Shown: one piece after another, positions 57,118 to 64,000 of the stretch
How the letters are laid out: the number at the start of each line of letters is the position of its first letter
Position numbering within the stretch: the first letter of the stretch is position 1
NCBI RefSeq assembly: GCF_036014215.1
Contig: NZ_CP107921.1
Location: 3,335,001-3,399,000 of the forward strand
Direction: 5' to 3'
Source of the DNA: Streptomyces sp. NBC_00440
GTDB lineage: Bacteria; Actinomycetota; Actinomycetes; Streptomycetales; Streptomycetaceae
Length of the DNA: 64,000 bases
Made by a program: the position numbers and the translations under genes
The notes under the pieces: generated by a model
The model's input: only the letters and a program-made list of their open reading frames with translations
The model's database searches: none
What the model was told of the DNA's origin: nothing

Positions 57118-58713
57118 CTACCCCCGCCCGCCACTCCGCCCCCGCAACTCCCCCTTCACCACTTTCCCGCTCGCGTTCCGGGGCAGTTCCGTCACGAACT
57201 CGACCTCGCGCGGCACCTTGTAGTTGGCCATCTCGCGGCGGGACCATGCGATCAGGTCGTCCGCCGTCAGCGTCGCGCCCGGGCGCCGGACCACGTACGC
57301 CTTGCCGACCTCGCCCAGGCGGCCGTCCGGTATGCCGACGACCGCCAGGTCCGCGATGTCCGGGTGCAGGCCGAGCAGTTGCTCTATCTCCGCCGGGTAC
57401 GCGTTGAAGCCGCCGACGATGAACATGTCCTTGATCCGGTCCGTGATGCGCAGATTGCCCGCCGCGTCCAGAATGCCCACGTCCCCGGTGCGCAGCCAGC
57501 CGTCCGGCGTGAACGCCTCCGCCGTCGCCTCCGGGGCCTCGAAGTACTCCCGCATGACGTTGAAGCCGCGCACCAGCACCTCCCCCGGCTCGCCGGGCGG
57601 GGCCGACACCCGTACCTCGGTGTCCGGGATCGCGCGGCCCGATGTCGTGGCGACGACCTCCGCGCTGTCGGTCCTGCGGCACATCGTGACGATGCCGCTC
57701 GCCTCGGAGAGGCCGTACGCCGTGATCACCGTCGCGATGTGCAGCTCCGAGCGCAGCCGCTCGACCAGCTGGAGCGGGACGACCGCGGCGCCCGTCACCA
57801 CCAGCCGCAGCGCGCTCAGGTCGTGCTGGTCGCGGGCCGGGTGGTCGAGCAGGGACTGGTGGAGGGTGGGCGGGCCCGGCAGTACCGAGATGCGTTCGGC
57901 GGTGACGTTGGCGAGCACGGTGTCCACGTTGAAGACCGGCTGCGGCACCATCGTCGCGCCCCGCATCAGACAGGCGATGATGCCCGCCTTGTAGCCGAAG
58001 GTGTGGAAGAACGGGTTCACGATGAGGTAGCGGTCACCCTCGCGCAGCCCTGCCAGCTCGCACCAGATGCCGTAACAGCGCAGGGTCTGCGCATGGGTGA
58101 TGACGGCACCCTTGGGGCGGCCCGTGGTGCCCGAGGTGAAGATGATGTCCGAGAGCGCCGAGGAGTCGACCGCGTCCGCGCGGGCCCGTACCGCCGCGTC
58201 GGAGATGTGCTCGCCGCCCGCCAGGAAGTCCTTCCAGGTGCGGAAGGACTCCGGGGCGTCGTCCGACAGGACCACGACCTGCTCCAGCTGCGGCAGCCCG
58301 GGCAGCGGACCGCTCCCGCTCCCGGTGCCGGCCGCGCGCCGCAGCGACGCCACGTACGAGGCGCCGAGGAAGGTGCCGGTCACGAAGAGCAGCTTGGCGC
58401 GGCTGCGCTCCAGTACGTACGCCGCCTCCGCCCCCTTGAAGCGGGTGTTCAGCGGGACCAGGACCGCGCCCGCCGTCACCGCGCCGAGCGCGGAGACGAT
58501 CCAGTCGACGGTGTTGGGCGCCCAGACCGCGACCCGGTCACCGGCGTCGACCCCCGACGCGATGCACGCGGCGGCCGCCCGCTCGACCCGCTCGCCCAAC
58601 TCCGTGTAAGAGATCCGGGTACGGCCGTCGACGACCGCCTCCCGTTCGCCGTACCGTTCGGCAGCGGACCGCACCAGCGCCGGAATACTGCCCCACTCCA
58701 CGTCCCCGCGCAT
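57118..58713 (-). CDS. Acyl-CoA synthetase (FadD-like, AMP-forming)
   Basis: A 531-residue ANL ligase with DIIFTSGTTGRPKGAVITH (~165), TGDVGILDAAGNLRITDR, IVGGFNAYPAEIEQLL and the catalytic LPRNASGKVVKGEL. It should activate a carboxylic acid to its CoA thioester, for use by the divergent thiolase/enoyl-CoA hydratase operon. ATG 58713; its promoter carries the shared palindrome. Confidence 0.9.
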   Translation of the reverse strand: MRGDVEWGSIPALVRSAAERYGEREAVVDGRTRISYTELGERVERAAAACIASGVDAGDRVAVWAPNTVDWIVSALGAVTAGAVLVPLNTRFKGAEAAYVLERSRAKLLFVTGTFLGASYVASLRRAAGTGSGSGPLPGLPQLEQVVVLSDDAPESFRTWKDFLAGGEHISDAAVRARADAVDSSALSDIIFTSGTTGRPKGAVITHAQTLRCYGIWCELAGLREGDRYLIVNPFFHTFGYKAGIIACLMRGATMVPQPVFNVDTVLANVTAERISVLPGPPTLHQSLLDHPARDQHDLSALRLVVTGAAVVPLQLVERLRSELHIATVITAYGLSEASGIVTMCRRTDSAEVVATTSGRAIPDTEVRVSAPPGEPGEVLVRGFNVMREYFEAPEATAEAFTPDGWLRTGDVGILDAAGNLRITDRIKDMFIVGGFNAYPAEIEQLLGLHPDIADLAVVGIPDGRLGEVGKAYVVRRPGATLTADDLIAWSRREMANYKVPREVEFVTELPRNASGKVVKGELRGRSGGRG

Positions 58714-58736
58714 CGTATGCCTCCCGCGACCAGTAG

Positions 58737-58751
58737 CTGACTATCCGTCAG
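58737..58751. promoter_or_regulatory. 15-bp palindromic operator, copy 5
   Basis: CTGACT-ATC-CGTCAG (one mismatch), between the divergent CoA-ligase and thiolase genes, 24 and 54 bases from their starts, so one bound protein could control both. Confidence 0.68.
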
Positions 58752-58804
58752 ATTAGCTGTAGCCTTCCCCGCTGTCAGCAGTCATGACGTCCCCGGAGGT
58801 GGCG

Positions 58805-59959
58805 ATGGCAGTGGCGACGCTCAAAGACGCAACGGCGATAGTCGGGATAGGCCAGACCGCGTTCGCCAAGCAACTCCCCGAATCCGAGAAGGCGCTGGCC
58901 TGCCGCGCGATCCTCGCCGCGCTGGACGACGCCGGGATCGCACCGTCCGAGGTGGACGCGTTCTCCTCGTACACGATGGAGGACACCGACGAGGTCGACG
59001 TCGCCAAGGCCGTCGGGGCCGGTGACGTGACCTTCTTCTCGAAGGTCGGCTACGGAGGCGGCGGCTCCTGCGCGACCATCGCACACCTCGCGGCGGCCGT
59101 CGCGACCGGACAGGCCAACGTCGGAGTCGCCTGGCGGGCGCGCAAACGCGGCAGCGGCCCGCGCCCCTGGAAGAACACGACGGTCCAACTGCCGGCCCCC
59201 GCCCAGTGGACCCGCCCCTTCGGCCTGCTGCGGCCCGCCGACGAGATCGGCATGCTGGCCCGGCGGTACATGCACGAGTACGGCGCCACCCGCGACCACT
59301 TCTTCAACGTCGCACTGGCCTGCCGCAACCGCGCCAACCAGAACCCGGCCGCGATCATGTACGACCGCCCGCTGACCCGCGACATGTATATGACCTCGCG
59401 GTGGATCAGCGAACCGCTCTGCCTCTTCGACAACTGCCTGGAGACGGACGGTGCGCTGGCCGTCGTCATCGTCTCCGCCGACCGCGCCCGCGACTGCCGG
59501 CGCAAACCCGTGTACGTGCACTCGGCAGCCCAGGGCCTGCCCGCCCAGCACCACGGCATGGTCAACTACTGGAACGACGAACCGCTGACCGGGCCCTCCT
59601 GGACCGCGGCCCGGCATCTGTGGAAGCACGCCGACTTCGGCCCCGACGACGTCGATGTCGCGCAGATCTACGACGCCTTCACCCCGCTCGTCCCGCTCTC
59701 CCTTGAGGGGTACGGCTTCTGCGGGCGCGGCGAGGGCGCCGGGTTCACCGAGGGCGGCGCGCTGGAGATCGGCGGCAGGCTGCCGCTCAACACCGGCGGC
59801 GGCGGGCTCAGCGAGGCCTACGTCCACGGCTTCAACCTCATCACCGAAGGCGTCAAACAGCTGCGCGGCACCTCCACCGCCCAGGTGCCCGACGCCAGTA
59901 CCTGCCTGGTCACGGCGGGCGAGTGTGTCCCCACATCCGCGATCCTGCTGAGGAGTTGA
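58805..59959 (+). CDS. Thiolase-like lipid-transfer protein
   Basis: A 384-residue thiolase-fold protein (ATAIVGIGQTAFAKQLPESE, YGGGGSCATIAHLA with the candidate Cys, LNTGGGGLSEAYVHG). This class, paired with a DUF35 protein, performs retro-aldol or thiolytic cleavage in steroid-side-chain and related catabolism. ATG 58805 with GGAGG five bases upstream, preferred to ATG 58784. Confidence 0.87.
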   Translation: MAVATLKDATAIVGIGQTAFAKQLPESEKALACRAILAALDDAGIAPSEVDAFSSYTMEDTDEVDVAKAVGAGDVTFFSKVGYGGGGSCATIAHLAAAVATGQANVGVAWRARKRGSGPRPWKNTTVQLPAPAQWTRPFGLLRPADEIGMLARRYMHEYGATRDHFFNVALACRNRANQNPAAIMYDRPLTRDMYMTSRWISEPLCLFDNCLETDGALAVVIVSADRARDCRRKPVYVHSAAQGLPAQHHGMVNYWNDEPLTGPSWTAARHLWKHADFGPDDVDVAQIYDAFTPLVPLSLEGYGFCGRGEGAGFTEGGALEIGGRLPLNTGGGGLSEAYVHGFNLITEGVKQLRGTSTAQVPDASTCLVTAGECVPTSAILLRS

Positions 59960-59965
59960 GTCCCG

Positions 59966-60391
59966 ATGCTCCAGCCAGTCACCGACGAGGACGGCGCGCC
60001 CTTCTGGGAGTACACCGCCCGGCACGAACTACGCGTCCAGTCCTGCGCGGAGTGCGCCACGCTGCGCTTCCCGCCCCGCCCGTGCTGCCCGCAGTGCCAG
60101 TCCTTCGACAGCGAGTGGCAGCTCATGTCCGGGCGCGGCCGCATCTGGTCGTACGTCTTCCCGCACCCGCCGCTGCTGCCCGACTACGCGGCCCAGGCCC
60201 CGTACAACACGGTCGTGGTGGAGCTGGCCGATGCCCCGCACATCCGGCTCGTCGGCAATGTGGTCGCCGCGCCGGACGCGCCGCTGAACTCGGTGGCCCC
60301 CGAGCGGCTGCGGATCGGCGCCCGGGTGCAGGTCGCCTTCACCGAGGACGACGGGATGACCGTGCCGCGCTGGCTGCTGGAGCGGCCATGA
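59966..60391 (+). CDS. DUF35 OB-fold/zinc-ribbon protein
   Basis: A 141-residue protein: N-terminal zinc ribbon CAEC...CCPQC (residues ~32-50) and an OB-fold. DUF35 proteins bind thiolase partners and acyl-CoA substrates. It follows the thiolase gene by six bases and overlaps the next start, so the three are one operon. Confidence 0.9.
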   Translation: MLQPVTDEDGAPFWEYTARHELRVQSCAECATLRFPPRPCCPQCQSFDSEWQLMSGRGRIWSYVFPHPPLLPDYAAQAPYNTVVVELADAPHIRLVGNVVAAPDAPLNSVAPERLRIGARVQVAFTEDDGMTVPRWLLERP

Positions 60392-61164
60392 GCCTGCGCG
60401 TCGAGAGGAACCGGCAGACCGGCGTCGCGGTCGTCACCCTCGACCGGCCCGACCGGCTGAACGCCGTCGATCTGGCCACCGCCGGTGAACTGTCCGCCGC
60501 CTGGCGGGAGTTCCGCTTCGACACCTCCGTACGGGCGGTCGTCGTCACCGGCGCGGGGACCCGGGCCTTCTGCACCGGGATCGACCGCTCGGCCGAGGTG
60601 CCGCAGCCGGAGTCCCCGTACTCCGTCGACGACCCGCTGATCGCGATCGGCCCGAAGGCCAACGACCTCTGGAAGCCGGTGATCGCGGCGGTGCGCGGGA
60701 TGGCGTGCGGCGGCGCGTTCTATCTGCTCGGCGAGGCGGAGTTCGTGATCGCGGCCGACGACGCCACCTTCTTCGACCCGCACACGTCGTACGGCATGGT
60801 CAGCGCCTACGAGACCATCTACCTCGCCCAGCGGATGCCGTTCGGCGAGGTCGCACGGATGGCGCTGATGGGAACCGCCGAGCGGATCTCGGCGCAGCGG
60901 GCGTACGAGACGGGGTTCGTCAGCGAGGTGACCGCGCCCGGCGACGAGCTGGCGGCCGCGGTCGGCTGCGCGGAGACGATCGCCTCGTATCCGACGGATG
61001 CGGTGCAGGGCACGGTACGGGCGGTGTGGGCCGCGAAGGAGGGGGCCCGCGCGCAGGCTCTGGCGCAGGCCCCCCATCTGGTGGCGCTCGGCAATCTGCC
61101 GCCGGACCGGCAGTCGGCGCTGTTCGGCGCCAGGAAGGGCGGCGGTGGGTTCCGGGTGCGGTAG
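60388..61164 (+). CDS. Enoyl-CoA hydratase/isomerase family protein
   Basis: A 258-residue crotonase: TLDRPDRLNAVDLATAGEL, TRAFCTGIDR, GMACGGAFYLLGEAEFVIA (oxyanion hole), then a helical C-terminus. Specific residues for hydratase versus hydrolase activity are not decisive. ATG 60388 overlaps the DUF35 stop (ATGA). Confidence 0.88.
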   Translation: MSLRVERNRQTGVAVVTLDRPDRLNAVDLATAGELSAAWREFRFDTSVRAVVVTGAGTRAFCTGIDRSAEVPQPESPYSVDDPLIAIGPKANDLWKPVIAAVRGMACGGAFYLLGEAEFVIAADDATFFDPHTSYGMVSAYETIYLAQRMPFGEVARMALMGTAERISAQRAYETGFVSEVTAPGDELAAAVGCAETIASYPTDAVQGTVRAVWAAKEGARAQALAQAPHLVALGNLPPDRQSALFGARKGGGGFRVR

Positions 61165-61196
61165 CCGGCAGCCGGTAGCCGGTGGCGGGCTGCCTG

Positions 61197-61715
61197 TCAG
61201 TACTGGGAGAGCACGGAGTCGACTCGGCACCGCGTGACCGTGCCGACGTCGGACGGCGCCGACATCGGCACCTTCACCGTCGCGCTGGAGCTGCCGTACA
61301 CCTGGACGGCCGCGCTGCCCGTGTCGACGACGGAGCCGCCCGCGTCGAGGAAGCTCATGGTGACCCGGTAGCTGTGGCTGCCGCTCGCCGCCCTGGCCGA
61401 CACCCGTACGGTGGCGGCGGTCGCGCCCTTCTTCGCACAGGTCACCACGGTGCCGGTGGCGGTGGGCGCGGCCGTGCTGCTGCGTGAACCGCTCGTGGAG
61501 CCTGTCGTGGAACCGCTCGACGACCCGTAGCTGTTGTTGTTGTCGTTGTAGTAGTGGTGGTGGCTCGTGGTCGAGCTGCTGTGGCTCTTGCTGCTGGAGC
61601 AGCCGCCACCGCTGGAACTGTGGCTGTGGCTGTGGCTGCTGTGGCGCGAGAAGCCCGTCAGCGCGAGGACCACCCCCACCAGAACGGCTCCGAACCTCAG
61701 ACGTCGCATGATCAT
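61197..61715 (-). CDS. Secreted Ser/His/Tyr-rich protein
   Basis: A 172-residue protein with a signal peptide (FGAVLVGVVLALTGFS), a low-complexity SHSHSHSSSGGG / HHHYYNDNNNS region to ~85, and a beta-rich C-terminal domain with two Cys (VVTCAKKG, VTRCRV) that probably form a disulfide. A His/Ser-rich part might bind metal. ATG 61715 with GGGAG upstream. Function unknown. Confidence 0.75.
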   Translation of the reverse strand: MIMRRLRFGAVLVGVVLALTGFSRHSSHSHSHSSSGGGCSSSKSHSSSTTSHHHYYNDNNNSYGSSSGSTTGSTSGSRSSTAAPTATGTVVTCAKKGATAATVRVSARAASGSHSYRVTMSFLDAGGSVVDTGSAAVQVYGSSSATVKVPMSAPSDVGTVTRCRVDSVLSQY

Positions 61716-61821
61716 GTCATCTCCCCCATTCGGCGGACACGGTAACAGCAGGCACGGCGCTGTGGTGGCAGGCGCCTGGGCCCCGGCGTAGCGTCGAAGG
61801 CGAGATCCGTCGGAGGAACCG

Positions 61822-62526
61822 ATGATTATCCGCAATGTCCTTGGCTCCCTCGTCGCTCTCGTCGGAGCGGCGGCCGCCGTATACAGCCCCTTCCGTAACT
61901 GGTACGACGGCCGCCACGGCAGCGAGTACCGCATCCAGGACCTGTTCAACGGCATCACGGCGACCAAGCCGGGCGACGCGGGCGGATCCGTCCTGATCCC
62001 GCTGGCCTTCGCGGCCCTCATCACCCTGATCGGCATTCTGCTGCGCTCACGCCTGCTGGTGACGCTGGCGGGCCTGATCACCATCGGCTTCACCGTGCTG
62101 TGGATGGTCCGCGTCGGCATGGCGGAACACAGCCTGACGATCGGCTCCGACGGCACGGGGCTGGGGCCCGGTGTCGGGTACGCGCTGATCGGCGGGGTTC
62201 TGATGCTGCTGGGGGCGGGGCTGATGTGGGGGCGGCGGAGGCGGCCGGTTGCGCCTGCGCCTGTGCCTCGGACCGAGCCGGCGCCGGGGCCTCCCGGGCC
62301 CGGATATGCACCCGAGGCGTGGGGTACGGGAGCACATGCGGCCGCGCCGCCGTACGAGCACCCTGCCCCGGGTTCGTACGGGCCGCCGATCGACCAGCCG
62401 TACGAGCCGGGGGCCGAGCACGACACGTTGTCCTTCAGTACGGCTGATCTGCCCGCGGAGCTGACGGCTCCCGAGGAGCCGGGGGAGCGGGGCGGGGCCA
62501 CGCGGGCCCGGCCTTCTGGTGAGTGA
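61822..62526 (+). CDS. Small membrane protein with Pro-rich tail
   Basis: A 234-residue protein with about four hydrophobic segments (residues ~5-22, ~55-75, ~80-98, ~115-137) and a cytoplasmic Pro/Ala/Tyr-rich tail. ATG 61822 with GGAGGAACCG upstream. Similar proteins occur widely in Streptomyces without known function. Confidence 0.75.
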   Translation: MIIRNVLGSLVALVGAAAAVYSPFRNWYDGRHGSEYRIQDLFNGITATKPGDAGGSVLIPLAFAALITLIGILLRSRLLVTLAGLITIGFTVLWMVRVGMAEHSLTIGSDGTGLGPGVGYALIGGVLMLLGAGLMWGRRRRPVAPAPVPRTEPAPGPPGPGYAPEAWGTGAHAAAPPYEHPAPGSYGPPIDQPYEPGAEHDTLSFSTADLPAELTAPEEPGERGGATRARPSGE

Positions 62527-62541
62527 CCGCCTCTCGGGGGC

Positions 62542-64000
62542 TCAGCCTGCCCGGCCCGTGCCTGTGCCCTTGATGGCGTCCAGGGCGTACACGCAGCGGT
62601 CCTTGCTGCATGCGTAGACGACTCCACCGCGGACCACCGGGGATCCGGTGATCTCGCCGCCCGTGGCCAGCTTCCAGCGGAGCTGGCCGCCGACCGCGTC
62701 CAGCGTGTAGAGGCAGTGGTCCGCCGAGCCGAAGTGGATTCTGCCGTCCGCCACCACCGGCGCCCCGACCACCTCGCCGGCCGCCGCGAAGCGCCACTTG
62801 GGGGTGCCCGTCACCGCGTCCAGCGTGTAGAGCGCGCTCCCGCTGCCCACATGGATGTTGCCCTGTGCGACAAGGAGCGGGTGGAGGGACTGCCGGGACT
62901 CGGTGGCGATGCGCCAGCGGTCCTTACCGGTCGTGGAGTCGATGGCGTACACCGTGCCGAGGTAGTCGGCGAGGTAGACACCCCCTCCGGCCACCGCGGG
63001 ACCGGGGGCGAAGGCCGGGGCCGACAGGAAGACCGCGGGGGCCTCGAAGTGCCAGTGGACCAGGCCGGTCGTGCGGTCGATGGACAGGACGCGGGTCCCG
63101 GCCGCGATGTACACACGGCCGTCGTCGGCCGATGTCACCCGGACGGGCACTCCCCCGCACGCGGCCGCGTCGCCCACCGGGTACGACCAGCGCTCGGCGC
63201 CGGTACGGGGATCGAGCGCGAAGAGGCGGGCGTCCTTCCAGACGTACACCGTGTCCCCGTGGATCGCGGGCCCGGACTCCGGCGTCTCGAAATCCGTCTG
63301 GGCCCCGCTCAGCTCCCACAGCTTCTCGCCGTTGGACGCCTCCCACGCCTGGACACCGCCGCCCCGCGTGCCGGTGACGACCGTGCCGCGCTCGGCTTGC
63401 AGCGAGTAGACCCACGCCTCGGTGGACAGCCGCCACCGGTCGGTGCCGTCGGTGCCGTCCAGCGCGTACAGCGTCGGCCCGTCGGACGCGTGGATCCGGC
63501 CGCCCGAGACGGCCATCGCCCACGCCACGTCCTTGGTCTTGAACTGGCGCCGCCCGCTGCCCACATCGAGCGCGTGCACCTCGAACGAGGTGACGTACAG
63601 CAGATCGCCGTCGACAGCCGGGGTCCCCCAGACGTCGTTCGACATACGGAAACGCCAGGGACGCCAGCGGACGGCCTCATCGGGGGCCCGGGGAGCGGGC
63701 GGCGCGGCCACCGGGGGCGCCGCCTCCGCCGCTTGCCGGCCTCCCGGGGCGCGTACCCAGCCCGTCGCGGGCCCGGCGGGCGCGGCGGCGTGCGCGCGGG
63801 CCTCCGCGACCCGCGGCCCGGGGCCGATCGGCACCTGGGCGCCGGGCAGCCGCACGGCCCCGTCCCGCCACCCGGACTGCGCCTGCGGCTGAGGATGCGG
63901 CTGAGCCTGGCTCTGCTGCGCCGGGGCCTGCTGCGGCTGCTGGTGGAGGGGCTGCGGCTGGGCCCGGGGCTGCTGGGGCGGCGGCTGCGGCGGTTCATAG
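62542..64000 (-). CDS. afsK: AfsK-like Ser/Thr kinase, C-terminal PQQ-propeller part (cut by window end)
   Basis: The minus-strand frame is open to base 64000, so the N-terminus lies outside. Visible are a Pro/Gln-rich linker and then about seven PQQ-type beta-propeller repeats (for example WGTPAVDGDLLYVTSFEVHALD, GGVVYACSKDRCVYALDA). The kinase domain is not seen. AfsK of S. coelicolor is a kinase with just such a propeller and is encoded near afsR/afsS, which makes this the best reading; a different propeller protein is possible. Confidence 0.75.
   Translation of the reverse strand, partial: YEPPQPPPQQPRAQPQPLHQQPQQAPAQQSQAQPHPQPQAQSGWRDGAVRLPGAQVPIGPGPRVAEARAHAAAPAGPATGWVRAPGGRQAAEAAPPVAAPPAPRAPDEAVRWRPWRFRMSNDVWGTPAVDGDLLYVTSFEVHALDVGSGRRQFKTKDVAWAMAVSGGRIHASDGPTLYALDGTDGTDRWRLSTEAWVYSLQAERGTVVTGTRGGGVQAWEASNGEKLWELSGAQTDFETPESGPAIHGDTVYVWKDARLFALDPRTGAERWSYPVGDAAACGGVPVRVTSADDGRVYIAAGTRVLSIDRTTGLVHWHFEAPAVFLSAPAFAPGPAVAGGGVYLADYLGTVYAIDSTTGKDRWRIATESRQSLHPLLVAQGNIHVGSGSALYTLDAVTGTPKWRFAAAGEVVGAPVVADGRIHFGSADHCLYTLDAVGGQLRWKLATGGEITGSPVVRGGVVYACSKDRCVYALDAIKGTGTGRAG

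Overview
The window is high-GC DNA from a Streptomyces or close relative. The signs are strong GC bias at third codon positions, many GTG/TTG starts, several ATGA/TTGA start-stop overlaps, WhiJ-type HTH/DUF397 pairs, an FbiC-type FO synthase, and an AfsK/AfsR/AfsS-like regulatory set. From memory, the core genes (carboxypeptidase, HTH/DUF397, ADP-ribosylglycohydrolase, fbiC, afsR, afsS-like, afsK-like) follow the order of the S. coelicolor SCO4423-SCO4441 region. I could not check that synteny.

Layout. 0-14.7 kb: end of a poly-gamma-glutamate synthase pair (pgsB tail, pgsC) with an NlpC/P60 hydrolase; a large membrane protein; a D-Ala-D-Ala carboxypeptidase with a huge acidic N-terminus; a GPP34 protein; an HTH/DUF397 pair; a divergent EthD-like/SDR pair around a palindromic operator; a sodium:solute symporter; an ADP-ribosylglycohydrolase. 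14.7-32.4 kb looks like an accessory block. It holds an unrecognised biosynthetic operon (LysE exporter, lone carrier protein, TrpB2-like enzyme, FAD/NAD(P) enzyme, adenylating ligase), a TIR-like protein coupled to a TPR protein, a solitary gyrB paralogue, a second HTH unit with tandem DUF397, and sufS-sufU with an unknown protein and a divergent HD hydrolase. 32.4-45 kb: DUF1992, fbiC, two tandem Y-RNA-like non-coding RNAs directly before a Ro60/TROVE gene, an ATP-dependent DNA ligase, a flavin-dependent (LLM) oxidoreductase, a PHP hydrolase, and rifampin phosphotransferase with a rifamycin-associated element. 45-53 kb and 57-61 kb: CoA/aldehyde/amide catabolic genes. 53-57 kb: afsR, an afsS-like gene and a secreted peptide. 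62.5-64 kb: C-terminal propeller of an AfsK-like kinase, cut by the window end.

How the genes may work together. Five copies of one 15-bp palindrome (CTGAC-5nt-GTCAG) lie only at promoters: at the EthD-like/SDR pair, before two catabolic operons, and between the CoA ligase and the thiolase operon. This suggests one TetR-type regulator, not in the window, for a dispersed catabolic regulon. FbiC would supply F420 for the LLM-family enzymes. AfsK, AfsR and the AfsS-like peptide form the regulatory module, but here the catabolic genes separate afsK from afsR/afsS. The most novel points are the paired Y RNAs (one carries a circularly permuted tRNA-like domain), the accessory biosynthetic operon with a 17-bp repeat spanning a start codon, and the TIR-like/TPR pair.
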